A DNA stretch of 64,000 bases from assembly GCF_025152745.1 (NCBI RefSeq), contig NZ_CP104040.1, positions 2,046,001-2,110,000 on the forward strand, in the 5' to 3' direction. Shown piece by piece: positions 56,784 through 64,000 of this stretch. This stretch comes from Rhizobium sp. WSM4643 (lineage in GTDB: Bacteria; Pseudomonadota; Alphaproteobacteria; Rhizobiales; Rhizobiaceae). Both the position numbers and the translations under genes were made by a program. Position 1 is the stretch's first letter. Each line of letters begins with the position of its first letter. The notes beneath the pieces are model-generated. The model worked only from the letters and a program-made list of their open reading frames with translations. It did no database searches and was not told where the DNA came from.

Positions 56784-57236
56784 ATGAGTCAACTGATCTT
56801 CAATCAACCATCCGAGGACAAGTCGGCGCTGGAAGACGCCGGCGATTTCACGCCGCGTTTCGACGACCGTGGCCTGATCACCGCGATCGTCACCGACGCC
56901 GGCGATGGCGAGCTGTTGATGGTGGCGCATATGAATGCCCAGGCGCTGGCGCTGACCATCCAGACCGGCACGGCGCATTATTTCAGCCGTTCGCGCGGCA
57001 AGCTCTGGAAGAAGGGCGAGACCTCGGGCAATCTCCAGACGGTCAAAGAAATCCGCACAGATTGCGATCAGGACGCTATCTGGCTGAAGGTCGAGGTCGC
57101 CGGCCACGACGCCACCTGTCACACCGGCCGCCGCTCCTGCTTCTACCGGACGATCACGCTTCGAGACGGAAAGCCGATGCTTGATATCGTCGACGACGAG
57201 CTTCATTTCGATCCGCAGGATGTCTACGGAAAATAG
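56784..57236 (+). CDS. hisI: Phosphoribosyl-AMP cyclohydrolase
   Basis: The product has 150 residues. Metal ligands appear in [14 protein letters not shown] near 91-104 and in [13 protein letters not shown] near 112-124, and [18 protein letters not shown] near 70-87 is conserved. It catalyses the third step of histidine synthesis. CAGGAGGG before the ATG is strong. It follows folE closely and the patatin gene comes next, so a shared message is possible. Confidence 0.95.
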   Translation: MSQLIFNQPSEDKSALEDAGDFTPRFDDRGLITAIVTDAGDGELLMVAHMNAQALALTIQTGTAHYFSRSRGKLWKKGETSGNLQTVKEIRTDCDQDAIWLKVEVAGHDATCHTGRRSCFYRTITLRDGKPMLDIVDDELHFDPQDVYGK

Positions 57237-57352
57237 CCAGAATTTCCCGGCATTTGCTCCTTATTGCGCCAGAAACAGCTTCTATATACCATTTGGAAAC
57301 TGATCGGGCACACTATCGGGAACCAAGTGTTCTGCTGGGAGGGGAGAGCGCC

Positions 57353-58315
57353 ATGCTGAGCTGGAGTCTGCATCGTCAAAGCTCTGAAGGCGAGGGTTCC
57401 GGTTCCGATATGTCGACGACGCTCGAGATGCTCCCACCTCCGGCGCCTCAAAAGAAAATCAAGATCGCGCTGGCACTCGGCGGCGGCGCTGCCCGCGGCT
57501 GGGCCCATATCGGTGTGCTGCGCGCACTCGACGAGGCAAGGGTCGAGATCGGCATGATTGCCGGCACCTCGATCGGCGCGCTGGTCGGTGGCTGTTATCT
57601 CGCCGGCAAACTCGATGAACTCGAAAGCTTCGCGCGCTCGCTGACAATGCGCCGCATCGCAAGTCTCCTTGATCTCACCATCGGCGGCAGTGGCCTGTTC
57701 GGCGGCATGCGGCTGACCAAGCGCATGCAGGAACATCTCGAAGGCCTGAACGTCGAGGATCTCGATCGGCCGTTCGTTGCGGTCGCGGCCGAGGTCAATA
57801 CCGGTCACGAGGTCTGGATCGCCAATGGTTCGCTGATTACGGCGCTGCGCGCCTCCTATGCCCTGCCTGGCATTTTCGAGCCGGTGCGCAGCAATCACCG
57901 CACGCTGGTCGACGGCGCACTGGTCAATCCCGTCCCCGTCTCCGTCTGCCGCGCCTACGAGCAGCCGCTCGTCGTCGCCGTCAATCTCAATTACGATCTC
58001 TACGGCCGCTCGGCCGTCGTCCGGCACAATGCCAGCCTGTCGGCCCAGGAAGTGCAGAAACAGGAAGAAGCGCCCTATGCGCGCCTCGGCATGACCGGCG
58101 TCATGGTGCAGGCCTTCAACATCATCCAGGACAGGATTGCCCGCGCCCGCCTTGCCGGCGACCCGCCTGATATTTCGCTGCAGCCGCGTCTCAGCTATAT
58201 CGGCCTTTCCGAATTTCACCGGGCCGGCGAGGCGATCGAACGCGGCTACGAGGAAGCCAGAGCCAGGCTCCCCGAGATCAAGCGCATGCAGGAAGTCTAC
58301 GCCAGCCACCCCTGA
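57353..58315 (+). CDS. Patatin-like phospholipase family protein
   Basis: The product has 320 residues. The oxyanion loop ALGGGAARGWAHIGVL is near 41-56, the lipase motif GTSIG at 71-75 with S73, and the catalytic Asp in LVDGALVNPVP near 190. It is an RssA-type acyl hydrolase probably acting on membrane lipids. GGGAGGGGAG before the ATG decides the start; an in-frame frame upstream is not used. A degenerate mosaic repeat follows its stop codon. Confidence 0.92.
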   Translation: MLSWSLHRQSSEGEGSGSDMSTTLEMLPPPAPQKKIKIALALGGGAARGWAHIGVLRALDEARVEIGMIAGTSIGALVGGCYLAGKLDELESFARSLTMRRIASLLDLTIGGSGLFGGMRLTKRMQEHLEGLNVEDLDRPFVAVAAEVNTGHEVWIANGSLITALRASYALPGIFEPVRSNHRTLVDGALVNPVPVSVCRAYEQPLVVAVNLNYDLYGRSAVVRHNASLSAQEVQKQEEAPYARLGMTGVMVQAFNIIQDRIARARLAGDPPDISLQPRLSYIGLSEFHRAGEAIERGYEEARARLPEIKRMQEVYASHP

Positions 58316-58384
58316 TGCAGGCCGTCCACAAGCCTGCAGCGGTTTTGCGACAACGACATCGGTCGAGCATGGCCGGCGAAAACC
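58316..58384. repeat. Degenerate mosaic-repeat remnant
   Basis: The segment CAAGCCTGCAGCGGTTTTGC and following GACAACGACAT recalls the core of the element at 7531-7614 (GTGTGCAGCGGTTTT..AACGACAT), but the flanking palindrome arms are not kept. It lies between the convergent patatin and CBS genes. Confidence 0.4.
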
Positions 58385-58819
58385 TCAGCCGGCGATATAG
58401 GCCTTGATTTCCTCGGCCTCACGCTCGACTTCGGCGATGCGCGATTTCACCACGTCGCCAATCGAAATGATGCCGGCAAGCTTGCCGTTGCTTTCCACCG
58501 GCACGTGACGGAAACGGCGGCTGGTCATCAGCTCCATAAGCTCGTTGACGGTCGTCTCCTCATGGCAGCGGTAGACCTTCGCGGTCATGACCTTGGCCAG
58601 CGCCTGGTCCAAGCCGTCCTTGCCGTGTTTGGCGATCGCATGCACGAGATCGCGCTCGGTGAACATGCCTGAAATCCGGTTCTCCATGCCGACGACGACG
58701 ATGGCGCCGATCTTCTTCTTGCTGAGGATGGCGGCAGCCTCGGCGACGGTGGTGTTCGGCCCGGCGGTGACGACGTCCCTGCCCTTCAGGTCGAGGATTG
58801 CTTTGACTGAACTGGTCAT
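58385..58819 (-). CDS. CBS domain-containing protein
   Basis: The product has 144 residues made of two CBS motifs, about 8-70 (VVTAGPNTTVAEAAAILSKK) and about 75-135 (VYRCHEETTVNELMELMTSR, PVESNGKLAGIISIGDVVKS). Such stand-alone pairs bind adenosine ligands and regulate other proteins; the partner is unknown. TAGGAGG seven bases before the ATG is strong. Confidence 0.93.
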   Translation of the reverse strand: MTSSVKAILDLKGRDVVTAGPNTTVAEAAAILSKKKIGAIVVVGMENRISGMFTERDLVHAIAKHGKDGLDQALAKVMTAKVYRCHEETTVNELMELMTSRRFRHVPVESNGKLAGIISIGDVVKSRIAEVEREAEEIKAYIAG

Positions 58820-58910
58820 TCGAACCTCCTATGTCCGTGAAACACTTGTCACAGGCATCCGCGGCGGTTTCTCCCCCCATCGCGGATAGGTAGATCGTGC
58901 ACTGCCCGGC

Positions 58911-59702
58911 TCAGGATTGCAACATATCCTTCTCCGTTCCGGCGGGTTCCATCACAGGCGGGCGCGGCGCCCGATCGAACAGCGAAAACAGCAGGAAGCC
59001 GAAGACGAAGCCGCCGATATGTGCGTCCCAGGCAATCGGCTGGTCGCTATCGCCGACGAGAGGGATGCCAACGGCGATCAGCGCATTGCCGACCAGCCAG
59101 AGCAGCATGAAGATGATGACGGTGCGGCTCTTCAGCGCCTCGACGATGGAAAGCCGGGGATTGAGATGCGCCGGTGCCATCGGCCGTCGTTCGGCCGGAA
59201 AGGCGAATCGGCAGGCGGCGCCCATCAGCCCGGAGATCACGCCCGACGCGCCGATCAGCAGCGACACGTCCCCCCAGTTCAGGACCGCGTGCAGGGCGGC
59301 TGATGCAATGGCGGAAAAGACCCAGAAGAGCACGAAGCGTAGCGTCCCGATGCGGCGCACGACCGGCGCGCCGAAGGCCATCAGCCAGAAAGCGTTGAAG
59401 AGGATATGCTGGACGCTGCCGTGCAGCAGCGAATAGGTGACCGGCGTCCAGAACAGCTCCGGTCCCTGCTGCGACAGCGGAATCACATAACGGGCGGGAA
59501 CGAAGCCGAAGGTGAAGAACAGCCAGTTCAGCGCATCGTCGGACAGCAGGAGCTCCTGCACCGCATAGATGATACCAAGCAGGCAAAGGCTGAAGAGCAG
59601 TGCTGGTGGAAGGTTAAAGACCGGTTCGCGCGGTGGCCGTGCCGGCGGCTGGACCTCGGGAGGTTCTGGCGCCTTATGCGGCTCGGCCGTCTGCTCATTC
59701 AT
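58911..59702 (-). CDS. Rhomboid family intramembrane serine protease
   Basis: The product has 263 residues. Six membrane segments are present. The catalytic Ser is in GASGVISG (S153) and the His in DAHIGGFVFGF (H228). The H-x-x-x-N-type motif HGSVQHILFN is near 94-103. A 28-residue proline-rich N-terminus faces the cytoplasm. It cleaves substrate proteins in the inner membrane. GAGG lies ten bases before the ATG at 59702. An intrinsic terminator upstream shields it from leftward transcripts. Confidence 0.9.
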   Translation of the reverse strand: MNEQTAEPHKAPEPPEVQPPARPPREPVFNLPPALLFSLCLLGIIYAVQELLLSDDALNWLFFTFGFVPARYVIPLSQQGPELFWTPVTYSLLHGSVQHILFNAFWLMAFGAPVVRRIGTLRFVLFWVFSAIASAALHAVLNWGDVSLLIGASGVISGLMGAACRFAFPAERRPMAPAHLNPRLSIVEALKSRTVIIFMLLWLVGNALIAVGIPLVGDSDQPIAWDAHIGGFVFGFLLFSLFDRAPRPPVMEPAGTEKDMLQS

Positions 59703-59748
59703 CTGTGTTTTGCCTCGTTGAGGCCACAGCCATACAGGAGCGCCTGTC

Positions 59749-59779
59749 AAAAAAAAAGCCGCCCGAAGTGCCGGGCGGC
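59749..59779 (-). terminator. Strong orphan intrinsic terminator
   Basis: The perfect 8-bp stem GCCGCCCG/CGGGCGGC is followed leftwards by nine T residues. It is upstream of the rhomboid gene rather than after any visible gene. Confidence 0.85.
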
Positions 59780-59890
59780 GGACCGGGAGCTCAAGGAAAG
59801 ACTTGGGCCCGGGCAGGTTGTGCTGAACTTCGAAAGTCGAAGCGATGCGGGACAGTGTCACGACAGGCACTGCATCTCAACCGAAACCAT
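59749..59890 (-). ncRNA. Candidate small RNA ahead of the rhomboid gene
   Basis: A strong leftward terminator (59749-59779) stands upstream of the rhomboid start, so it must end another transcript. No ORF with a ribosome site lies between the divergent PAS_5 gene and this terminator. The simplest reading is a small RNA of roughly 100-150 bases. The 5' end is not defined and I could not identify a promoter or known family. Confidence 0.3.
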
Positions 59891-59994
59891 CTCTTAACCT
59901 TAACCGCCGTGATTTGGCATGAAATCCGCAAGGTAGAGTCTGTACGGGCAATGACTGCCCGAAAATGCTCCGGAATGAGACAGGTTGGTGTGAA

Positions 59995-60609
59995 ATGCGT
60001 GTGCAAACGACCATCGAAATTTTTGACTACTGGAACCGTATCCGCGGCGCTGCCGATGCGCCGCTGAAATCACAGGTCGAACCCTCCGCCGTCCCCCACC
60101 TCCTCCAGAGTCTGTTCATTCTTGAGAAGCGCGACGGCGGAGACATCGGTTTCCGGCTGGCCGGCACCCGCATCTGCGATCTCTTCGGGCGTGATCTGCG
60201 CAGTGAACGTTTTTCGTCTCTCTGGGCAAATGGCCAGCACACGGACATCGAACGCACCGCGATGGGCGTCATGGACCATGCCATGCCGGCCCTGTTCAAT
60301 GCCACCGGCTATAGCACCGTCGGTCATCAGGCCTCCTTCGAGATTATCATGATGCCGCTGCGTTCGCCGGACGGCACCTGCGACCGGCTGCTCGGCGCGA
60401 TCGCGCCGACAGCGGCCGCGAGCTGGCTGGAGATCGTACCGCTCGAATTCCTGGCGCTCGACCGCAGCCGCCTGCTGCCCGGAAAGTTCGCCAATGCAGC
60501 ACCGACCGAGCTGCGACCGATCAACAAGATCGTCGCTGGCAAAAGCATCCATTTCGGCCAGGTCATGCGCCGCATGGTGTCGCAGCTGCTGAGCGTGGAG
60601 GCGCGCTGA
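59995..60609 (+). CDS. PAS domain protein of the PAS_5 (DUF1488-like rhizobial) type
   Basis: The product has 204 residues: TIEIFDYWNRIRGAADAP near the start, SLFILEKRDGGDIGFRLAGT and ICDLFGRDLRSERFSSLW, then SFEIIMMPLRSPDGTCDRLL, matching the PAS_5 sequence family common in alphaproteobacteria. The family sits in a sensory context, but neither ligand nor partner is known. A PilZ gene follows about 125 bases downstream, so a link to cyclic-di-GMP signalling is possible. AGGTTGG precedes the ATG. Confidence 0.78.
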   Translation: MRVQTTIEIFDYWNRIRGAADAPLKSQVEPSAVPHLLQSLFILEKRDGGDIGFRLAGTRICDLFGRDLRSERFSSLWANGQHTDIERTAMGVMDHAMPALFNATGYSTVGHQASFEIIMMPLRSPDGTCDRLLGAIAPTAAASWLEIVPLEFLALDRSRLLPGKFANAAPTELRPINKIVAGKSIHFGQVMRRMVSQLLSVEAR

Positions 60610-60733
60610 GGGTCCCATTTCAGGACACCGGATATACTCGTTTTCCGTTATGTCGGGAGGGGGCGAGACAACCTTCTGTTAATGGATTGCAGGTAAACAT
60701 CGGTCTCTGCGATTTTCATGAAGAAGCCCTTTG

Positions 60734-61345
60734 ATGCACTCGTTCCAGCCAGCTCAGACGCAACGACCTGCGCCGCGCCCTGAACAGGGCGTTTTCCAGC
60801 GCGTGCCCATCAATATGCAGGGCCGGCTGATGCTTGCGAACTACGAGGAATTCGAATGCATGGTGATCGACATGTCGCCTGGCGACATGTACGTCACCTG
60901 CCCCGGCCGGCCGCGCGCCAACGAACGCGTCGTCGCCTATATCGACCATCTCGGCCGCGTCGAAGGTTATGTCCAGACCATCGATGGCCGCGGCTTCACC
61001 ATGTCGATCAACGCCACCGACCGGAAACGCGAGAAGCTTGCGGCCCAGCTCACCTGGCTTGCCAACAAGCATGAACTCGGCCTGCCGGAAGATCGGCGCC
61101 ACGACCGCCTGACCCCACGTGACACGAAGACCGAGCTGACGCTCGAGGACGGCACGCGTTATTTCTGCCGGATCATGGATCTTTCACTGTCAGGCGCTGC
61201 CGTCGACGTCGAAATGCGCCCTTCGATCGGAACGGCGGTGCGGCTCGGCAACATGCGCGGTCGCGTCGTACGCCACTTCGTCGAAGGTGTGGCAATCGAA
61301 TTCCTGTCGATCCAGTCCCGCGAGACGCTGCGCGAATTCCTTTAA
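60734..61345 (+). CDS. PilZ domain-containing protein
   Basis: The product has 203 residues and reads as two PilZ-like units. The second is canonical for cyclic-di-GMP binding, with R-R-H-D-R near 122-126 and DLSLSGAAVDVE near 148-159. The first is degenerate, QRVPINMQGRLML and DMSPGDMYVTCPGRP near 23-60. It probably binds cyclic-di-GMP and alters motility or envelope. A TTG three bases earlier is an alternative start. It lies downstream of the PAS_5 gene. Confidence 0.88.
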   Translation: MHSFQPAQTQRPAPRPEQGVFQRVPINMQGRLMLANYEEFECMVIDMSPGDMYVTCPGRPRANERVVAYIDHLGRVEGYVQTIDGRGFTMSINATDRKREKLAAQLTWLANKHELGLPEDRRHDRLTPRDTKTELTLEDGTRYFCRIMDLSLSGAAVDVEMRPSIGTAVRLGNMRGRVVRHFVEGVAIEFLSIQSRETLREFL

Positions 61346-61719
61346 AAGCTGCGGAAGATGGCGCTGCCTTTCCGGGGGTTCCGCGGCGGGGCGCAATTTT
61401 CGACGGACGTTCATCGAACGCGATTGCCAGGTCCGGCGCACACTCGGTCAGGTCGTGTTGAAAGGCCTGCACGTCACGGCAAGAGATTTGCAAGCGGCAA
61501 CGAATCTGGCTTTGGAAAGCAGGCGCGAAATCCTGTCGCAAGTCGTTCCACCCAGTCGGCAGATAATGTTATGAGTGGAACAAGCTGCGACACCGATCTG
61601 CACTCGGTGAGGTTGCCCAAAATGTGCAGTGATTTTGCGTTCGAAAATGCCTCGCCCTCGCTCGTCATTCGTTCGTCACGGATATGACGGATAAGGCCCG
61701 GCTCGATCGCAGGTGGCCC
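61346..61719. other. Intergenic stretch
   Basis: About 370 bases hold no ORF with a convincing ribosome site and no strong hairpin. The next gene may start at 61684 or 61720. The sequence is not unusual in composition. Confidence 0.4.
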
Positions 61720-62694
61720 ATGTCAGCTCTCTATCCCGAAATCGAAACCTATGATCACGGCCTGCTTGATACGGGCGACGGCAATCTGATCTATTGGGAG
61801 GCCTGCGGCAATCCGACGGGCCGCCCGGCACTGGTGCTGCACGGCGGCCCTGGCTCCGGCTGTTCGACCATGGCGAGGTGCTATTTCGATCCCGATGCCT
61901 ATCGAATCATTCTGTTCGATCAGCGCAATTGCGGCCGCAGCCTGCCGAGCGCTGCCGATCCGCAAACCGATCTCTCCCTCAACACCACCTGGCATCTCGT
62001 TGCCGATATCGAACGGCTGCGCGCCGGTCTCGGCATCGACACCTGGCTCCTTTTCGGCAATTCCTGGGGCTCGACGCTGGCGCTCGCCTATGCCGAAACT
62101 CATCCGGAGCGGGTCGCGGCGATCGTCATCGCAGGCGTGACCACCACCCGCCTCTCGGAAATCGACTGGCTCTATCGGGGCATGGCGCCGCTCTTTCCGG
62201 AAGAATGGCACCGTTTCCGTCAGGCGGCTGCCCCCGGAATTGAGGGAGGAGACGAGGACATGGTGGCCGTCTATCATCGTCTCCTCAACGATCCGGATCC
62301 GGAAATCCGCCTCAAGGCGGCGCGCGACTGGCATGATTGGGAGGCGGCCTCGATCCTGCTCGCCGATCCCCAAGGCCTGCCGCGCCGCTGGGCCGACCCC
62401 ACCTATTTGCTGACGCGCGCCCGCATCATCACCCATTACTTCAGCAACGGCGCCTGGCTTAAGGACAGCCAGCTTTTGATGAACGCCGCGCGGCTTGCCG
62501 GCATTCCCGGTATCTTGCTGCAGGGACGGCTCGACATCGAGGCGCCGCTCGTCACCGCCTGGGAACTCGCCCGCGCCTGGCCGCAAAGCGAGCTCAGCAT
62601 CCTTCCGCATGCTGCCCATTCCACCGGAAATCCCGATATGAGCGCGGCGATCGTCGCCGCCACCGATCGATTTCGCGATTTTCCTCAAAAATAA
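61720..62694 (+). CDS. Alpha/beta hydrolase of the proline iminopeptidase family
   Basis: The product has 324 residues (336 from the ATG at 61684). The oxyanion loop LVLHGGPGSGCSTMARC, DQRNCGRSLPSA, the nucleophile in LLFGNSWGSTLALAYAETHP, and the late catalytic acid and His (QGRLDIEAPL, PHAAHSTGNPD) all fit S33 aminopeptidases that remove N-terminal proline. Some relatives are esterases. AGGTGG lies before ATG 61720. The peptide is cytoplasmic. Confidence 0.88.
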   Translation: MSALYPEIETYDHGLLDTGDGNLIYWEACGNPTGRPALVLHGGPGSGCSTMARCYFDPDAYRIILFDQRNCGRSLPSAADPQTDLSLNTTWHLVADIERLRAGLGIDTWLLFGNSWGSTLALAYAETHPERVAAIVIAGVTTTRLSEIDWLYRGMAPLFPEEWHRFRQAAAPGIEGGDEDMVAVYHRLLNDPDPEIRLKAARDWHDWEAASILLADPQGLPRRWADPTYLLTRARIITHYFSNGAWLKDSQLLMNAARLAGIPGILLQGRLDIEAPLVTAWELARAWPQSELSILPHAAHSTGNPDMSAAIVAATDRFRDFPQK

Positions 62695-63058
62695 TTTCCC
62701 GTCGGAATCGGCGATCTGAGCGACATTCTGCTTTTGAACCGGTCGAATCGGTCGATTCCGGCGGCGTCGACGGTCGACCGCACGTCGCCGGCCGGCCGCC
62801 GGAAGTTATCCGGCTCAACGAAAATCCTTAACATGAGGACGGCAACGCAACCTTTTCGCGGGCGAAAGCCTTGTTGCGTGCATTACAGTTTTAATCGAAT
62901 TCGAGACAAATCCGCATCGAATTTTACTCGCATTCAAGTTTGTTTTTAGCCAAGCTTTATTGGTATTTGAATCAACTAAGCCTTTAATTCTATTGCATAA
63001 TTTTCCGTGAGATAAAAACGTCTGTGCCATTGTCACCTCAACTTACGGGGAGACGGCA
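62695..63058. other. AT-rich intergenic region with a hairpin
   Basis: About 360 bases. A long interrupted palindrome at 62841-62880 pairs AACGCAA with TTGTTGCGT around an inner CTTTTCGC/GCGAAAG hairpin. The following 130 bases (about 62885-63015) are markedly AT-rich compared with the surrounding DNA. It is likely to hold the promoter of the BTLCP gene; no clean -35/-10 pair can be named. Confidence 0.45.
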
Positions 63059-63664
63059 ATGACAACTGCGAATATCCTGAAAGGCGGCCTTCTGGCTGGT
63101 GCCATCATGATGGCCATGGCGGGTTCGGGACAGGCGATGCCCGCCAGCATGGCCCTGGCAGGCAATGCCAGCCCGCCGATCGGCCATTACGAATTCTGCA
63201 AGGCGAATCCGACGGAATGCGTCGAAGTTGGCGGCGATGCCGGACCGGCCATCCTCACCGAGGATCGCTGGAAGGAAATTCTCAAGGTCAACTACACCGT
63301 CAACTCGACGATCCAGCCGATGACGGACGAGCAGATCTACGGTGTCGAAGAGCACTGGGCGTATCCGCGCACCGTCGGCGATTGCGAGGATTACGCCCTG
63401 CTGAAGCGCAAGATGCTGATCGACGACGGTTTCTCGCCGTCCGATACGCTGATCACCGTCGTGCTGCAGCCGAATGGCGAAGGCCATGCCGTACTGACTG
63501 TTCGCACCGATCACGGCGACTTCATCCTCGACAACATGCGCAACAAGGTGCTGCTGTGGTCGGATACCGAATACACCTATTTGAAGCGCCAGTCCGCCGA
63601 CGATCCGGCCCGCTGGTCGAAGCTTCAGGACGGCCGCGCTGTCGCGGTCGGTAGCGTCAAGTAA
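63059..63664 (+). CDS. Transglutaminase-like cysteine peptidase (BTLCP family)
   Basis: The product has 201 residues. A signal peptide covers about 1-26. The papain-like triad is C109 in TVGDCEDYALLKRKML, H143 in GEGHAVLTVRTD and D158 in GDFILDN, typical of the bacterial BTLCP family. Relatives such as LapG cleave adhesins, but this one is short and its target is unknown. GGGGAG lies before the ATG. A RIME repeat and then an intrinsic terminator follow. Confidence 0.88.
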   Translation: MTTANILKGGLLAGAIMMAMAGSGQAMPASMALAGNASPPIGHYEFCKANPTECVEVGGDAGPAILTEDRWKEILKVNYTVNSTIQPMTDEQIYGVEEHWAYPRTVGDCEDYALLKRKMLIDDGFSPSDTLITVVLQPNGEGHAVLTVRTDHGDFILDNMRNKVLLWSDTEYTYLKRQSADDPARWSKLQDGRAVAVGSVK

Positions 63665-63678
63665 GAACAGCCTGCCGG

Positions 63679-63781
63679 CCAGAGCATGATGCCGAAAAGT
63701 GTGAGCGGTTTTCGGACGACATCATGCTCAAGAACAGGATTCAGATTTTTCGGCCGAGCGGCCTAAATCATCCTGTTCTAG
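63679..63781. repeat. RIME-type intergenic mosaic element, copy B
   Basis: About 103 bases with the same double-palindrome layout as the copy at 21.9 kb. The first palindrome is bounded by AGAGCATGATGCCGAAAAGT and CATCATGCTC, the second by GAACAGGATTCAG and ATCATCCTGTTCTAG. The two copies share long identical ends and differ mainly in loop bases, as expected for mobile or gene-converted repeats. Confidence 0.82.
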
Positions 63782-63838
63782 TCGGCTGCAGCCTGCGGCC
63801 CGGTCAGTCCCCGCATCCCGTCCCCGACCGGTGCCCAA

Positions 63839-63878
63839 GAGCCGTTCCCGCTGGCCCGGGAACGGCTCGCCCTCTTTT
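63839..63878 (+). terminator. Intrinsic terminator
   Basis: The perfect 11-bp stem GAGCCGTTCCC/GGGAACGGCTC is followed by GCCCTCTTTT. It ends the BTLCP message, 175 bases after its stop codon and beyond the RIME element. Confidence 0.75.
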
Positions 63879-63900
63879 AAAGCCTTACCTCACCAGTATC

Positions 63901-64000
63901 TTAGCGAATTGTTAACCTTGCCGGCTCGATCATGGCGGTGAGATTCATCATCGGCACCGGCGGCTCATGTTCTTCCTGCGGCGGACCGAAACGCGAAGAA
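63901..64000 (-). CDS. 3' end of an unidentified leftward gene
   Basis: A frame open from the window edge ends at TAA (63901-63903), giving about 32 residues that finish FGPPQEEHEPPVPMMNLTAM, IEPARLTIR. The Pro/Glu-rich tail does not identify a family. It could be a chance open frame, but the intergenic RIME and terminator to its left fit a gene ending here. Confidence 0.35.
   Translation of the reverse strand, partial: SSRFGPPQEEHEPPVPMMNLTAMIEPARLTIR

Noticed and set aside
59915..59935. TGGCATG-like sequence with GG-N10-GC spacing, sigma-54 style
   Set aside because: The -12 element has CC in place of the required TT, so a real sigma-54 promoter is unlikely.

Overview
The window reads as GC-rich alphaproteobacterial chromosome, most likely Rhizobium close to R. 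leguminosarum or R. etli. This rests on gene content (an AT-poor core with BTLCP peptidase, DUF2336, DacC/RlpA and two-citrate-synthase genes), strong Shine-Dalgarno sites of GGAGG type, and intergenic palindromic mosaic repeats of the RIME kind, of which two near-complete copies are present. I see no prophage, insertion sequence or CRISPR array. Most of the window is housekeeping, with short accessory patches.

Region by region. 1-3.3 kb: the 5' part of a 5-oxoprolinase subunit (pxpA), a lone PAS protein, two uncharacterised or stress-type proteins and a TerC-type membrane protein. 3.3-11.8 kb: a leftward block of rlpA, a DacC-type penicillin-binding protein, tmk, holB, metG, a TatD nuclease and a metallo-beta-lactamase-fold hydrolase. 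This covers cell-wall remodelling, dTMP supply, the clamp loader and Met-tRNA charging. A rightward TauE-type exporter and a mosaic repeat sit between holB and metG. 12-23.4 kb: an accessory patch with small secreted or membrane proteins, a tRNA-Ser(UGA), a LysR/isochorismatase pair, two transglutaminase paralogues, an entericidin-type lipoprotein and several very small ORFs too short for routine gene finders. 23.6-29.1 kb: ppiD-type chaperone, then trpD, trpC, moaC and moeA reading right. 29-34.7 kb: methyltransferase, GNAT, DEAD-box helicase, and a CHASE2 adenylate cyclase with a FecR-domain partner.

34.9-37.2 kb holds the most unusual arrangement. A citrate synthase with an N-terminal helix-turn-helix is divergent from a second citrate synthase, and a palindromic site lies between them. 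37.2-41 kb: SRPBCC protein, pyrG, secG, tpiA. 41-51.8 kb: periplasmic hydrolase, parE, phytase-type esterase, AI-2E transporter, GNAT, DUF2336, flavin reductase with nitroreductase, and a secreted protein. 51.9-58.8 kb: thrS, DUF1697, DUF2267, yidD, an IscU-like scaffold, then divergent folE, hisI and a patatin, then a CBS protein. 58.9-64 kb: rhomboid protease, PAS_5 and PilZ proteins, a proline-iminopeptidase-type hydrolase, a BTLCP cysteine peptidase, the second RIME copy, and the 3' end of a leftward gene.

The signals I would look at first are the HTH-citrate synthase pair with its operator-like palindrome; catalytic-motif substitutions in the DacC-type protein and in one transglutaminase; a perfect CtrA-type box ahead of a 37-residue ORF; and two orphan intrinsic terminators that suggest small RNAs.
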